A stretch of DNA of 64,000 nt. It comes from Flavobacteriales bacterium (GTDB lineage: Bacteria; Bacteroidota; Bacteroidia; Flavobacteriales_F; PHOS-HE28). Below the pieces are notes generated by a model that made no database searches, was not told the origin of the DNA, and was given only the letters and a program-made list of their open reading frames with translations. The position numbers were made by a program, and so were the translations under genes. Positions 43,394-51,735 of the stretch are shown here, piece by piece; position 1 is the stretch's first letter, and each line of letters begins with the position of its first letter. The stretch lies in NCBI GenBank assembly GCA_016710965.1, contig JADJTW010000008.1, forward strand, positions 124,001 through 188,000, written 5' to 3'.

Positions 43394-43471
43394 AATGGAC
43401 TCCAATGGACGGGAATGGCCTGAGGAGGATGGAGGCGGAGGCTGGTCCATTCCCGTCCATTGGAGTCCATT
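43394..43471. repeat. 25-bp perfect inverted repeat
   Basis: Arms 43394-43418 (begins AATGGACTCCAATGGACGGG) and 43447-43471 (ends CCATTGGAGTCCATT) are exact complements with a 28-base loop. Each arm is itself built of two ATGGAC-type units. It lies between the dinB stop and the start of the four-helix-bundle gene, both on the minus strand, and could act as terminator, operator or mobile palindrome. Confidence 0.85.
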
Positions 43472-43488
43472 GCATTTGTGGCCTACTC

Positions 43489-44718
43489 TTAGGTTCTCCT
43501 ATTCGCCAATAGCACCGGCGCCTGCCCATCGAAAGGGTTATCCATCCTTCCGATGCTGTGCGCGCCCATGCCGGCTGCGCGCATCACCGTGCGGTCGCCG
43601 AAGCGCTTGCGGATCTTGTCCATGGCTTGGTATAGGCTCATCGCTTCCTCGGTGTCGGTGAAGGCATCCATCTGGTGGCCGCCACCCACGAGGTGGCTGA
43701 AACGCACGCCGATGAGACGGATCCGCTGGCGGCGATCGTACAGCGCGCGGAAGAGGTCCTGCACGATGGGCAGGATGATGTGATCGCACGCGGTGTAGCC
43801 GATGCGTTGCTGCCGCAGGTGCGTATTGAAATCGGCGTAGCGGATCTTCACGGCCACGCAACTGGTGAGCTTCTGGCCCTTGCGCAGCTGGAAGGCGAGG
43901 CTCTCGGCCATGGCGGTGAGCATGCCGCGCAGCTTCACCACGTCGATGGTGTCCTGTGCGAACGTGCGCTCCGTGCTGATGCTCTTGCGCTCGTGCCACG
44001 CGATCACCGGGCTGTCATCGATGCCGTTCGCCTTGCGCCACAGCACCGGGCCGTGTTCGCCGAGCAGGCGTTGCATCAGGTCGATGGGCAATTCCTGCAT
44101 CGTGCGGATCCGGGCCACGCCCATGCTGCGCAGAAGGTGTGCGGTCTTGTCCCCTACTCCCGGAATGGCCTCGATCGCCATGGGTGCCAGGAAGGGCTTC
44201 TCCGTACCGCGCTCCACCTGCAGTTCGCCGCTGCCGTGCTTGGCCTCATTGGTGGCCACCTTGCTCACGGTCTTGTTCACCGAGAGGCCGAAGCTGTTGG
44301 GCAGTCCGCTGTCCTTGATGATGCGCTGGCGCAGCTCACGAGCCAGCTTCCACGCGCCGAAGAACTTGTCCGTGCCGCTCAGGTCCACATAGAACTCATC
44401 GACGCTGCTCTTCTCGAACAGCGGCACGTTGGCGCGGATGATCTCGGTGACCTCGTCGCTCTTCTTCATGTACGCGCCGCTGTCGCCGCGCAGGATGATC
44501 GCCTCGGGGCAGAGCTGTTTCGCCATGCGCATGGGCATTGCGCTGCGTACCCCGAAGGCCCGCGCCTCGTAACTGCAACTGGCCACCACGCCGCGGTCGC
44601 TGTCGGCGCCGATGAGCACGGGCTTGCCGTTGAGCTTCGGCTCGCGCAGGCGTTCCACCGAAACGAAGAAGGTGTTGAGGTCGAGGTGGAGGATGTTGCG
44701 TTGATCCCGGGTGAACAT
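43489..44718 (-). CDS. dinB: Y-family DNA polymerase (DinB / Pol IV type)
   Basis: 409 residues. Catalytic acidic residues Asp13 (HLDLNTFFVSVE) and Asp107/Glu108 (KSSVDEFYVDLSG) are present, with SYEARAFGVRSAMP, a helix-hairpin-helix AIPGVGDKTAHLLRSMGV and a little-finger domain (STERTFAQDTID ... KLTSCVAVKIRYADF). The C-terminal tail ends in a hydrophobic segment but has no clear clamp-binding motif that I can name. It performs translesion synthesis. The same region encodes a second DnaE, so the two may work together after DNA damage. Confidence 0.92.
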   Translation of the reverse strand: MFTRDQRNILHLDLNTFFVSVERLREPKLNGKPVLIGADSDRGVVASCSYEARAFGVRSAMPMRMAKQLCPEAIILRGDSGAYMKKSDEVTEIIRANVPLFEKSSVDEFYVDLSGTDKFFGAWKLARELRQRIIKDSGLPNSFGLSVNKTVSKVATNEAKHGSGELQVERGTEKPFLAPMAIEAIPGVGDKTAHLLRSMGVARIRTMQELPIDLMQRLLGEHGPVLWRKANGIDDSPVIAWHERKSISTERTFAQDTIDVVKLRGMLTAMAESLAFQLRKGQKLTSCVAVKIRYADFNTHLRQQRIGYTACDHIILPIVQDLFRALYDRRQRIRLIGVRFSHLVGGGHQMDAFTDTEEAMSLYQAMDKIRKRFGDRTVMRAAGMGAHSIGRMDNPFDGQAPVLLANRRT

Positions 44719-44843
44719 GTGCGGCGCGTGGACGGTTTATCCGTCGATCGGCGTGGCTAGAAAGTAGGCTGTCCGCACGCACCGCCCGACAAAGCCCTCC
44801 GAAACGGACCGGTCCAACCCGCAAAACCAGCCCGCTTCCCCCG

Positions 44844-44851
44844 TACTTTTG
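44844..44851 (+). promoter_or_regulatory. Bacteroidota -7 element of the suf operon
   Basis: TACTTTTG, a full match to TAnnTTTG, 37 bp before the sufA ATG. I do not see a clear -33 TTG at the expected distance. No IscR- or Fur-type operator is evident. Confidence 0.5.
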
Positions 44852-44888
44852 GGGCCGCTTCAAAGTTTAGAACCATTCCAGATAAGCC

Positions 44889-45215
44889 ATGATCACCGTT
44901 AGCGAGAACGCCAAAAGCGAGGTCACCAAACTGCTTGGCATGGAAGGCCGTGGGCCCCAGCACTTTGTACGTGTGGGCGTGAAGGGCGGCGGCTGCTCCG
45001 GCCTGATGTACGACCTGATCTTCGACGACCAGATGAAGGACGGCGACAAGGTCTTCGAGGACAACGGGGTGAAAGTGGTGATCGACAAGAAGAGCATGCT
45101 CTACCTGCTGGGCACCACCCTCGACTTCAGCGGCGGCCTCAACGGCAAGGGCTTCCAGTTCATCAACCCGAACGCGAGCCGGACCTGCGGGTGCGGGGAG
45201 AGCTTCTCGATCTGA
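44889..45215 (+). CDS. sufA: A-type iron-sulfur carrier protein
   Basis: 108 residues, HesB/IscA/SufA family. It carries the three conserved cysteines Cys36 (GGGCSG), Cys100 and Cys102 (TCGCGESF) that bind and deliver Fe-S clusters. First gene of the suf operon and 112 bp before sufB, the gap being filled by a palindromic element. It could also be called ErpA-like; the suf location favours SufA. Confidence 0.9.
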   Translation: MITVSENAKSEVTKLLGMEGRGPQHFVRVGVKGGGCSGLMYDLIFDDQMKDGDKVFEDNGVKVVIDKKSMLYLLGTTLDFSGGLNGKGFQFINPNASRTCGCGESFSI

Positions 45216-45235
45216 AGAACACCAAGAGAAATGGA

Positions 45236-45316
45236 TACCGCAAAGCACACAAAGAGCGCAAAGGGAAATGCACAGGATGACTGGGCCTCTTTGTGTCCTT
45301 CGCGCCCTTTGCGGTA
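45236..45316. repeat. Palindromic element between sufA and sufB
   Basis: Left arm TACCGCAAAGCACACAAAGA, right arm CCTTCGCGCCCTTTGCGGTA: a long imperfect inverted repeat with a ~25-base centre. The same family occurs at 48846-48924. Confidence 0.75.
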
Positions 45317-45326
45317 GAACTTCCAA

Positions 45327-46775
45327 ATGGCACAGGACACCGACGATATCCTACGCGAGGTCACCTCGAAAGAGTACGCCTACGGCTTCATCACCGCCAT
45401 CGAGAGCGATAAGGCGGCGAAGGGGCTGAGCGAGGACATCGTGCGCTTCATCAGCGCGAAGAAGAACGAACCGGAGTGGATGCTGGAGTGGCGGCTCGAG
45501 GCCTACCGCATCTGGCAAAAGATGGAGGAGCCGCACTGGGCGCATGTGCACTACCCCAAGATCGATTACCAGAACGCCTACTACTACAGCGCACCGAAGA
45601 AGAAGCCCACACTCAACAGCCTCGACGAAGCGGATCCCGAGTTGATCGCCACGTTCGAGAAGTTGGGCATCAGCATGGAGGAGCAGAAGCGACTTGCAGG
45701 TGTCGCCGTGGATATCGTGTTCGACAGTGTGAGTGTGAAGACGACGTTCCAAGCCGCTCTGAAGGAGAAGGGCATCATCTTCTGTTCGTTCAGCGATGCG
45801 GTGCATGAGCATCCCGAGCTGATCAAGAAGTACCTCGGCAGCGTGGTGCCGCGCACGGACAACTACTTCGCCGCGCTCAACAGCGCCGTGTTCAGCGATG
45901 GCAGCTTCTGCTACATCCCGCCCGGCGTGCGTTGCCCGATGGAACTCAGCACCTACTTCCGCATCAACGAGGCCATGACCGGCCAGTTCGAGCGCACATT
46001 ACTGATCGCCGATGAAGGCGCGTACGTGAGCTACCTCGAAGGCTGCACCGCACCGATCCGCGATGAGCACCAGTTGCACGCCGCCGTGGTGGAACTCGTT
46101 GCGCTGAAGGACGCGGAGATCAAGTACAGCACCGTCCAGAACTGGTACCCCGGCGACAAGGACGGCAAGGGCGGCATCTACAACTTCGTCACGAAGCGCG
46201 GCATGTGCCTCGGCGATCGCAGCAAGATCAGCTGGACGCAAGTCGAGACCGGCAGCGCGATCACGTGGAAGTACCCGAGCTGCGTGCTGAAGGGCGACTA
46301 CAGCACCGGCGAGTTCTACAGCGTTGCGGTGACGAACAACCGCCAGCAGGCCGATACGGGCACCAAGATGACCCACATCGGCAAGGGCACCAAGAGCACC
46401 ATCGTGAGCAAGGGCATCAGCGCGGGCTTTTCCAACAACAGCTACCGCGGCCTGGTGAAGATCGGCAAGGGCGCGAAGGGCGCGCGCAACTTCAGCCAGT
46501 GCGATTCACTGCTGCTGGGCGATCGCTGCGGCGCGCACACCTTCCCGTACATCGAGAGCGAGAACCCGACCGCGATGGTGGAGCACGAGGCCACTACGAG
46601 CAAGATCGGCGAGGACCAGATCTTCTACCTGAACCAGCGTGGCATTGAGACGGAGAAGGCCGTGAGCCTTATCGTGAATGGGTATTGCAAGGAAGTGCTG
46701 AACCAGTTGCCGATGGAGTTCGCCGTCGAAGCCCAAAAGCTGTTGGCAGTAAGCCTTGAAGGATCTGTAGGATGA
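45327..46775 (+). CDS. sufB: Fe-S cluster assembly scaffold protein SufB
   Basis: 482 residues, full length. Core signatures are GSFCYIPPGVRCPMELSTYF, EGCTAPIRDEHQLHAAVVEL, NFSQCDSLLLGDRCGAHTFP and EHEATTSKIGEDQIFYLNQR. SufB builds the nascent cluster within a SufBC2D complex using SufC ATPase and sulfur from SufS/SufE. The beta-helix portion (residues about 190-430) is intact. The next gene starts 49 bp later, after a short hairpin. Confidence 0.95.
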   Translation: MAQDTDDILREVTSKEYAYGFITAIESDKAAKGLSEDIVRFISAKKNEPEWMLEWRLEAYRIWQKMEEPHWAHVHYPKIDYQNAYYYSAPKKKPTLNSLDEADPELIATFEKLGISMEEQKRLAGVAVDIVFDSVSVKTTFQAALKEKGIIFCSFSDAVHEHPELIKKYLGSVVPRTDNYFAALNSAVFSDGSFCYIPPGVRCPMELSTYFRINEAMTGQFERTLLIADEGAYVSYLEGCTAPIRDEHQLHAAVVELVALKDAEIKYSTVQNWYPGDKDGKGGIYNFVTKRGMCLGDRSKISWTQVETGSAITWKYPSCVLKGDYSTGEFYSVAVTNNRQQADTGTKMTHIGKGTKSTIVSKGISAGFSNNSYRGLVKIGKGAKGARNFSQCDSLLLGDRCGAHTFPYIESENPTAMVEHEATTSKIGEDQIFYLNQRGIETEKAVSLIVNGYCKEVLNQLPMEFAVEAQKLLAVSLEGSVG

Positions 46776-46785
46776 CCCATGTAGC

Positions 46786-46804
46786 GTCGACCCACCGGGT
46801 CGAC
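46786..46804. repeat. Short hairpin between sufB and sufC
   Basis: GTCGACCC / GGGTCGAC with loop ACC, 11 bp after the sufB stop. No U-tract follows, so it is more likely a processing or mobile hairpin than a terminator. Confidence 0.6.
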
Positions 46805-46824
46805 CCGAAACGAGAGAAGACGCA

Positions 46825-47571
46825 ATGCTGAAGATCGAAGGGCTGCATGCCCGCATAGAAGGGAAGGAGATCCTGCAAGGACTAAGCCTCGAAGTGAAGG
46901 CCGGTGAAGTGCACGCCATTATGGGTCCTAACGGATCCGGCAAGAGCACGCTCGCGAACGTGTTGGCTGGTCGTGACGAATACGAAGTGACCGCCGGCAC
47001 CGTGACCTACCAAGGCCAAGACCTGCTCGAACTCTCGCCCGAAGAGCGCGCCTGGAAAGGCATCTTCCTCGCCTTCCAATACCCGGTGGAGATCCCCGGC
47101 GTGAGCAACATGAACTTCCTGCGCACGGCGCTGAACGAGACTCGCAAGGCGAACGGACTGGCGGAACTCGGCGGCAAGGACTTCCTCACGCTGGTGCGCG
47201 AACGCGCCAAGCTGGTGGAGATGGACCCGGACCTGATGAACCGCAGCCTCAACGTCGGTTTCAGCGGTGGTGAAAAGAAGCGCAACGAGATCTTCCAGAT
47301 GGCCGTGCTCGAACCGAAACTGGGCATCCTCGACGAGACCGACAGCGGACTGGACATCGACGCGCTGCGCATCGTGGCCGGCGGCGTGAACAAGCTGCGC
47401 TCGAAGGACAATGCCTTCATCGTGGTAACGCACTATCAGCGCCTGCTGGACTACATCGTGCCCGATGTGGTACACGTGATGGCCGACGGCCGCATCATCA
47501 AGAGCGGTCCCAAGGAACTGGCGCTTGAACTGGAAGCGAAGGGCTACGACTGGGTGAAGGAGCACGCGTGA
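46825..47571 (+). CDS. sufC: SUF system ATPase SufC
   Basis: 248 residues. Walker A GPNGSGKST (34-42), signature FSGGEKKR, Walker B KLGILDETDSGLDID, switch His in VVTHYQRLL. These are standard for SufC, which drives SufBCD conformational change. It overlaps the sufD start by one base (TGATG). Confidence 0.95.
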   Translation: MLKIEGLHARIEGKEILQGLSLEVKAGEVHAIMGPNGSGKSTLANVLAGRDEYEVTAGTVTYQGQDLLELSPEERAWKGIFLAFQYPVEIPGVSNMNFLRTALNETRKANGLAELGGKDFLTLVRERAKLVEMDPDLMNRSLNVGFSGGEKKRNEIFQMAVLEPKLGILDETDSGLDIDALRIVAGGVNKLRSKDNAFIVVTHYQRLLDYIVPDVVHVMADGRIIKSGPKELALELEAKGYDWVKEHA

Positions 47572-48836
47572 TGAGCACGATGACCGCGATCGACCCGAAG
47601 GCAACTGTGCTTCCACTCCTCGAAGGCAGTGCGTGGCCCGGTGCTGCCGAAGCATTGGAGCAGGTACACGGGCTCCCTGTTCCGAGCATCAAGACCGAAG
47701 CGTGGAAGTACACACGCGTCGGCAAGCTGTTCAACCAGCCGTACGCCGCACCCAAGGGCGATGCCAACGTTGTAATGCCTGCCCGACTGCCTTTCGAAGT
47801 CACCCGTGTTGTCTTCGTCAACGGCCACTTCCGCGCTGACCTCAGCGATGATCTGAAAGGCCAGCCGCACGTTGTGATCGACAGCCTGCAACATCACCTG
47901 TCGCATGGCCCCGTCCGGAACCACTACGGCCACATCACACCGGTCAACGAACGCCTCTTCTCCGCCATGAATGCCGCTGCACCGACCGACGGCCTGCTGC
48001 TGCTGGTGTTCAAGAACACCACCGTGGAGAAGCCGGTCCACGTGCTGCGCATCACCACCGATGGCGGACAACTGATCCAGCCGCGCGACCTGTTCCTGAT
48101 CCAGGAAGGCGCCAAGGCCGAGGTCATTGAAGAGCACATCTCTCTTTCGAGCGAAGTGACATCGACGCTGGTGAACAGCGTCCGCGAGAGCTACGTGGCC
48201 GAAGGCGCCGAACTGCTCGTACACAAGCTCCAACGCGATGCCGCCGCGCACATCGCACAGGAGAGCGTGCAGGTAGATGCAAAAGGACATTATAGCATCT
48301 CCACGACGACACTGGAAGGCTCGCTGGTCCGCAACGACATCAACGTATCGCTGTCCGGTCCGGAGGCGCATGCCGAGTTGAACGGCGTTTACCTGCTGAA
48401 CGGCACCACGCACTGCGACAACCACACCTACATCGGCCACGACGTTCCGGACTGCACGAGCGACGAACTCTACAAGGGCATCATCGCGGAGAAAGGCACG
48501 GGCGTGTTCAACGGCAAGGTGTACGTGAAGCAGGATGCCCAGCGCACCCGCGCCTACCAGAGCAACGCGAACATCCTGCAAGGTGATGACGCGCGCATCT
48601 TCGCCAAACCCGAACTGGAGATCTACGCGGACGATGTGAAGTGCAGCCACGGTTGCACCATTGGTCGTCTGGATGAGAAAGGCTTGTTCTACCTGCGTTC
48701 GCGGGGAGTAAGTGAATCCGAAGCGCGGCGCATGCTTTCACACGCCTTCATGACGGATGTGTTAGAGCGCATCACAAACGAGGACTGGAGGAAACATCTC
48801 GCATCGCTCATCGACGCGAAACTGGAAACGCTGTGA
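47571..48836 (+). CDS. sufD: Fe-S cluster assembly protein SufD
   Basis: 421 residues from the ATG at 47571. SufB paralogue with the C-terminal signature DDVKCSHGCTIGRLDEKGLFYLRSRG and the central beta-helix (HAELNGVYLLNGTTHCDNHTYIGH). The N-terminal PSIKTEAWKYTRVGKLF is typical of SufD. It completes the SufBC2D complex. The start is set by the 1-bp overlap with sufC. Confidence 0.95.
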   Translation: MSTMTAIDPKATVLPLLEGSAWPGAAEALEQVHGLPVPSIKTEAWKYTRVGKLFNQPYAAPKGDANVVMPARLPFEVTRVVFVNGHFRADLSDDLKGQPHVVIDSLQHHLSHGPVRNHYGHITPVNERLFSAMNAAAPTDGLLLLVFKNTTVEKPVHVLRITTDGGQLIQPRDLFLIQEGAKAEVIEEHISLSSEVTSTLVNSVRESYVAEGAELLVHKLQRDAAAHIAQESVQVDAKGHYSISTTTLEGSLVRNDINVSLSGPEAHAELNGVYLLNGTTHCDNHTYIGHDVPDCTSDELYKGIIAEKGTGVFNGKVYVKQDAQRTRAYQSNANILQGDDARIFAKPELEIYADDVKCSHGCTIGRLDEKGLFYLRSRGVSESEARRMLSHAFMTDVLERITNEDWRKHLASLIDAKLETL

Positions 48837-48845
48837 TGAAGAACG

Positions 48846-48924
48846 ACCGCAAAGGACACGAAGGACGCACGGAGGCCCAGCCGACTTGTGCATTTCCCTT
48901 CGCGCTCTTTGTGCCCTTTGCGGT
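48846..48924. repeat. Palindromic element between sufD and sufS
   Basis: Left arm ACCGCAAAGGACACGAAGGA, right arm CGCGCTCTTTGTGCCCTTTG then CGGT. Same family as 45236-45316 by sequence (CGCAAAGG-CAC-AAG). It ends 8 bp before the sufS ATG, so it would sequester the ribosome-binding region if folded. Confidence 0.75.
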
Positions 48925-48932
48925 ATGAACCC

Positions 48933-50198
48933 ATGAGCACTTCAACTTCTCCAGCAGTACAACGCACCTTCGATGTAGAAGAGATCCGTGCGCAGTTCCC
49001 GATCCTGAAAGAGCTGGTGCATGGCAAGCCGCTCGTGTACTTCGACAACGCCGCGACCAGCCAGAAGCCACGTCGCGCGATCAAGGCCGAGAGCACCTAC
49101 TACGCCACGATCAATGCGAATGTGCATCGTGGTGTTCACACGCTGAGCACCAAGGCCACCGAGGCACAGGAGGCCGCACGCGAGACCGTTCGTGCGCACA
49201 TCAACGCGCAACATGCGCACGAGATCATCTTCACCTGTGGCACCACGGCGAGCATCAATCTTGCTGCGACCAGTCTTGGTCAGCTACTGCTTAAGAAAGG
49301 GGATGAGGTGGTGATCAGCGGCATGGAGCACCACAGCAACATCGTGCCCTGGCAACTGGCTTGCGAGCGGCATGGCGCGGTACTCAAGGTGATCCCCATC
49401 ACGGACAGTGGTGAATGGGACATGTCCGCGATTCCGGCTCGGGGCCGGAATGACATCCTCACGGACAAGACCCGGATCCTTGCCATCAGCCATGTGAGCA
49501 ACACGCTGGGCACGATCAACCCGGCGAAGAAGCTGATCGCGCAAGCGAAGAAGAAGGGCATCATCACCGTGGTCGACGGCGCTCAGGCTGCACCGCACCT
49601 GAAGATCGATGTGCAGGACCTCGGCTGCGACCTCTATGCGTTCAGCGGGCACAAGGCCTACGGCCCCACGGGCACAGGTGTGCTCTACGGCCGCGAGGAA
49701 TTGCTGGAGCGCATGCCTCCCTGGCAAGGCGGCGGCGAGATGATCGATACGGTCACGCTGGAGAAGAGCACTTGGGCGAAGCTGCCCTTCAAGTTCGAGG
49801 CCGGCACGCCGCACATCGCGGGCATCATCGGGCTGGGCGAGGCCATCCGCTGGATGCAGGACTATGACCTGGACGCCATGGCCGCGCACGAGCGCACGCT
49901 GCTCGAGCACGCGACCAAAGAGCTGCTCGCCATCGATGGCCTGCGCATCATCGGCACCGCGAAGGAGAAAGTTGGCGTGATCAGTTTCGTCATCGACGGC
50001 GTACACCATTACGACCTCGGCACCCTGCTCGACCAGCAGGGCATCGCCGTGCGTACGGGCCACCACTGCACGCAACCGCTGATGGACCGCTTCGGCGTGA
50101 GCGGAACAACGCGGGCGAGCTTCGCGTGCTTCAATACGATCGCAGAGGTGGATGCGATGGTGGCTGGGGTGAAGAAAGGTGTGAAGATGTTGCGATGA
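48933..50198 (+). CDS. sufS: Cysteine desulfurase SufS
   Basis: 421 residues from the ATG at 48933. Class V aminotransferase fold with PLP lysine Lys241 (FSGHKAYGPTG), VYFDNAATSQKP and the persulfide Cys379 (VRTGHHCTQPLM). It mobilises sulfur from cysteine for cluster assembly and passes it to SufE. An in-frame ATG at 48888 lies inside the palindromic element and is rejected. Confidence 0.95.
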   Translation: MSTSTSPAVQRTFDVEEIRAQFPILKELVHGKPLVYFDNAATSQKPRRAIKAESTYYATINANVHRGVHTLSTKATEAQEAARETVRAHINAQHAHEIIFTCGTTASINLAATSLGQLLLKKGDEVVISGMEHHSNIVPWQLACERHGAVLKVIPITDSGEWDMSAIPARGRNDILTDKTRILAISHVSNTLGTINPAKKLIAQAKKKGIITVVDGAQAAPHLKIDVQDLGCDLYAFSGHKAYGPTGTGVLYGREELLERMPPWQGGGEMIDTVTLEKSTWAKLPFKFEAGTPHIAGIIGLGEAIRWMQDYDLDAMAAHERTLLEHATKELLAIDGLRIIGTAKEKVGVISFVIDGVHHYDLGTLLDQQGIAVRTGHHCTQPLMDRFGVSGTTRASFACFNTIAEVDAMVAGVKKGVKMLR

Positions 50199-50434
50199 AG
50201 ACGGGGGGGGGGCGGGCCCCGCCCCCCCGGGGGGGGGGGCCGCCCCCGGCGCCGCCGGGGACGGGACCCACAGGACGGGGGGGAAAAAGGGGGAACAGGG
50301 GGGGGGGGAGACAAAGGACGCCCCGGCGGCCCCCCCCACGGCGCCCGCGCGGAGCCGGCGAGGAGGGCCCGGGCCCCCCCCCAGCCCCGGCCCCCCCCCA
50401 ACAACAAGGGGGGGGGGGGCGCCCCCTTCGACGA
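50199..50434. other. Anomalous T-free G/C tract between sufS and sufE
   Basis: About 225 bases with no T on the plus strand (roughly 50199-50425), composed of long G runs, long C runs and a few A. It follows the sufS stop and ends just before the sufE ATG. It resembles nothing else in the window. A merged open frame reaches sufE through it, but that product would be almost pure Gly/Pro/Arg. Other gaps in this operon hold palindromes, so it may be a miscalled one. Confidence 0.7.
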
Positions 50435-50872
50435 ATGACCCTCACCCAAGCCCAACAAGAAGTGGTGGACGAGTTCGCCATGTTCACGGACTGGCAGGAC
50501 CGCTACGAGCACCTGATCGAGCTGGGCAAGGACCTGCCGTTGATCGCGCCGGAGAAGAAGACCGAGGAGAACATCGTGCGCGGTTGCCAATCGCGTGTGT
50601 GGCTCAACGCTGAGTACCGCGCTTCGACTCCGCTCAGCGCTGGTACCGTGCATTTCACCGCCGACAGCGATGCCATGATCACCAAGGGCCTCATCGCCTT
50701 GCTCGTACGCGTGTTGAACGATCGCACGCCCCAAGAGATCCTGGAAACGCCGCTCACATTCATCGATACCATCGGCCTGCGCGAACACCTGAGCCCGAAC
50801 CGCAGCAACGGCCTCAGCGCGATGATGGACCAAATGAAACGCTACGCCCTCGCCTATTCCTCCAAGACATGA
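50435..50872 (+). CDS. sufE: Sulfur acceptor protein SufE
   Basis: 145 residues from the ATG at 50435 (MTLTQAQQEVVDEF). SufE fold with the sulfur-accepting Cys51 (IVRGCQSRVW) and GLREHLSPNRSNGL. It stimulates SufS and carries persulfide sulfur to SufBCD. The DUF59 gene overlaps by 4 bp. The frame is open far upstream only because the G/C tract lacks stops. Confidence 0.93.
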   Translation: MTLTQAQQEVVDEFAMFTDWQDRYEHLIELGKDLPLIAPEKKTEENIVRGCQSRVWLNAEYRASTPLSAGTVHFTADSDAMITKGLIALLVRVLNDRTPQEILETPLTFIDTIGLREHLSPNRSNGLSAMMDQMKRYALAYSSKT

Positions 50873-51189
50873 CGCCCGAGGAGAAGAAACAACTGGAGGA
50901 GAGCATCATCAACGCGCTCAAGGCCATCTATGACCCGGAGATCCCCGTGGACATCTACGAGCTGGGGCTGATCTACGACGTGGTGATCCGCGACGATGCG
51001 AGCGTTTACATCAAGATGACCTTGACCAGTCCGGCGTGCCCGGTGGCGGGAACACTGCCCGGTGAAGTGGAGCAGAAGGTTGCCGGTGTGCAAGGCGTGA
51101 ACGGCGCGAAGGTGGAGATCACCTTCGAGCCTGCATGGGACAAGACGATGATGAGCGAAGCGGCACAACTCGAACTCGGCTTCATGTGA
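50869..51189 (+). CDS. DUF59 / MIP18-type SUF accessory protein (SufT-like)
   Basis: 106 residues. MIP18 domain with YDPEIPVDIYELGLIYDV and the reactive-cysteine motif TLTSPACPVAG. Proteins of this family act late in Fe-S cluster maturation. It overlaps sufE by 4 bp (ATGA) and the next gene by one base (TGATG), so it is tightly coupled in the suf operon. SufT-like is by position and domain. Confidence 0.9.
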   Translation: MTPEEKKQLEESIINALKAIYDPEIPVDIYELGLIYDVVIRDDASVYIKMTLTSPACPVAGTLPGEVEQKVAGVQGVNGAKVEITFEPAWDKTMMSEAAQLELGFM

Positions 51190-51707
51190 TGAGCGACGAA
51201 AGCCCCATCATCAACAAGGTGGCTTCGAGCGGGATCATCACCCTTGACCTGGAAGAGATATATCCGGCAGGTGAACGGGTGGTCTTCGACCTGAAGCCCT
51301 TGCTCTGGCAGGAGATAGCCCTGAAGGAGGATGACCTGCGCGCCTTCGTGAAAAGCCACGACTGGGTGCAGTACAAGGACAAGTTCGTTTCGGTGCATTG
51401 CTCGGCGGATGCGATCATTCCCACCTGGGCTTTCATGCTGGTCGCCACCCAACTACAACCACATGCGGCGTTCGTTACCCAGGGCGATGCCGATCAACTG
51501 GAGCGCGCTGTGTTCACGAGGTTCGTGCAGTCCTTGGATATCGAACCATACCGTGGCGGGCGCATCGTGGTGAAGGGATGCAGCAAATTGCCCGTTCCGC
51601 TGAACGCGTACGTGGAGCTGAGCACGAAGCTCCTGCCCATGGTGAAGAGCCTGATGTTCGGCGAACCCTGCAGTACTGTGCCGTTGTACAAGGCGCCGAA
51701 GGCCTAG
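51189..51707 (+). CDS. DUF2480 family protein of the suf operon
   Basis: 172 residues from the ATG at 51189. Matches the DUF2480 family found at the end of Bacteroidota suf operons: INKVASSGIITLDLEEIYPAGERVVFDLK, then SVHCSADAIIPTWAFMLVA and IVVKGCSKLPVPLNAYVEL. The two conserved Cys may relate to Fe-S handling, but that is inference. It is the last gene of the operon by spacing. Confidence 0.85.
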   Translation: MSDESPIINKVASSGIITLDLEEIYPAGERVVFDLKPLLWQEIALKEDDLRAFVKSHDWVQYKDKFVSVHCSADAIIPTWAFMLVATQLQPHAAFVTQGDADQLERAVFTRFVQSLDIEPYRGGRIVVKGCSKLPVPLNAYVELSTKLLPMVKSLMFGEPCSTVPLYKAPKA

Positions 51708-51735
51708 AGCTACCTTGGCGCTCCCGCATTCCGGG

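Noticed and set aside
50126..50872. SufE with a ~100-residue Gly/Pro/Arg-rich N-terminal extension
   Set aside because: The extension is only the T-free tract read through; stop codons need T, so openness is trivial. The ATG at 50435 gives a normal SufE.
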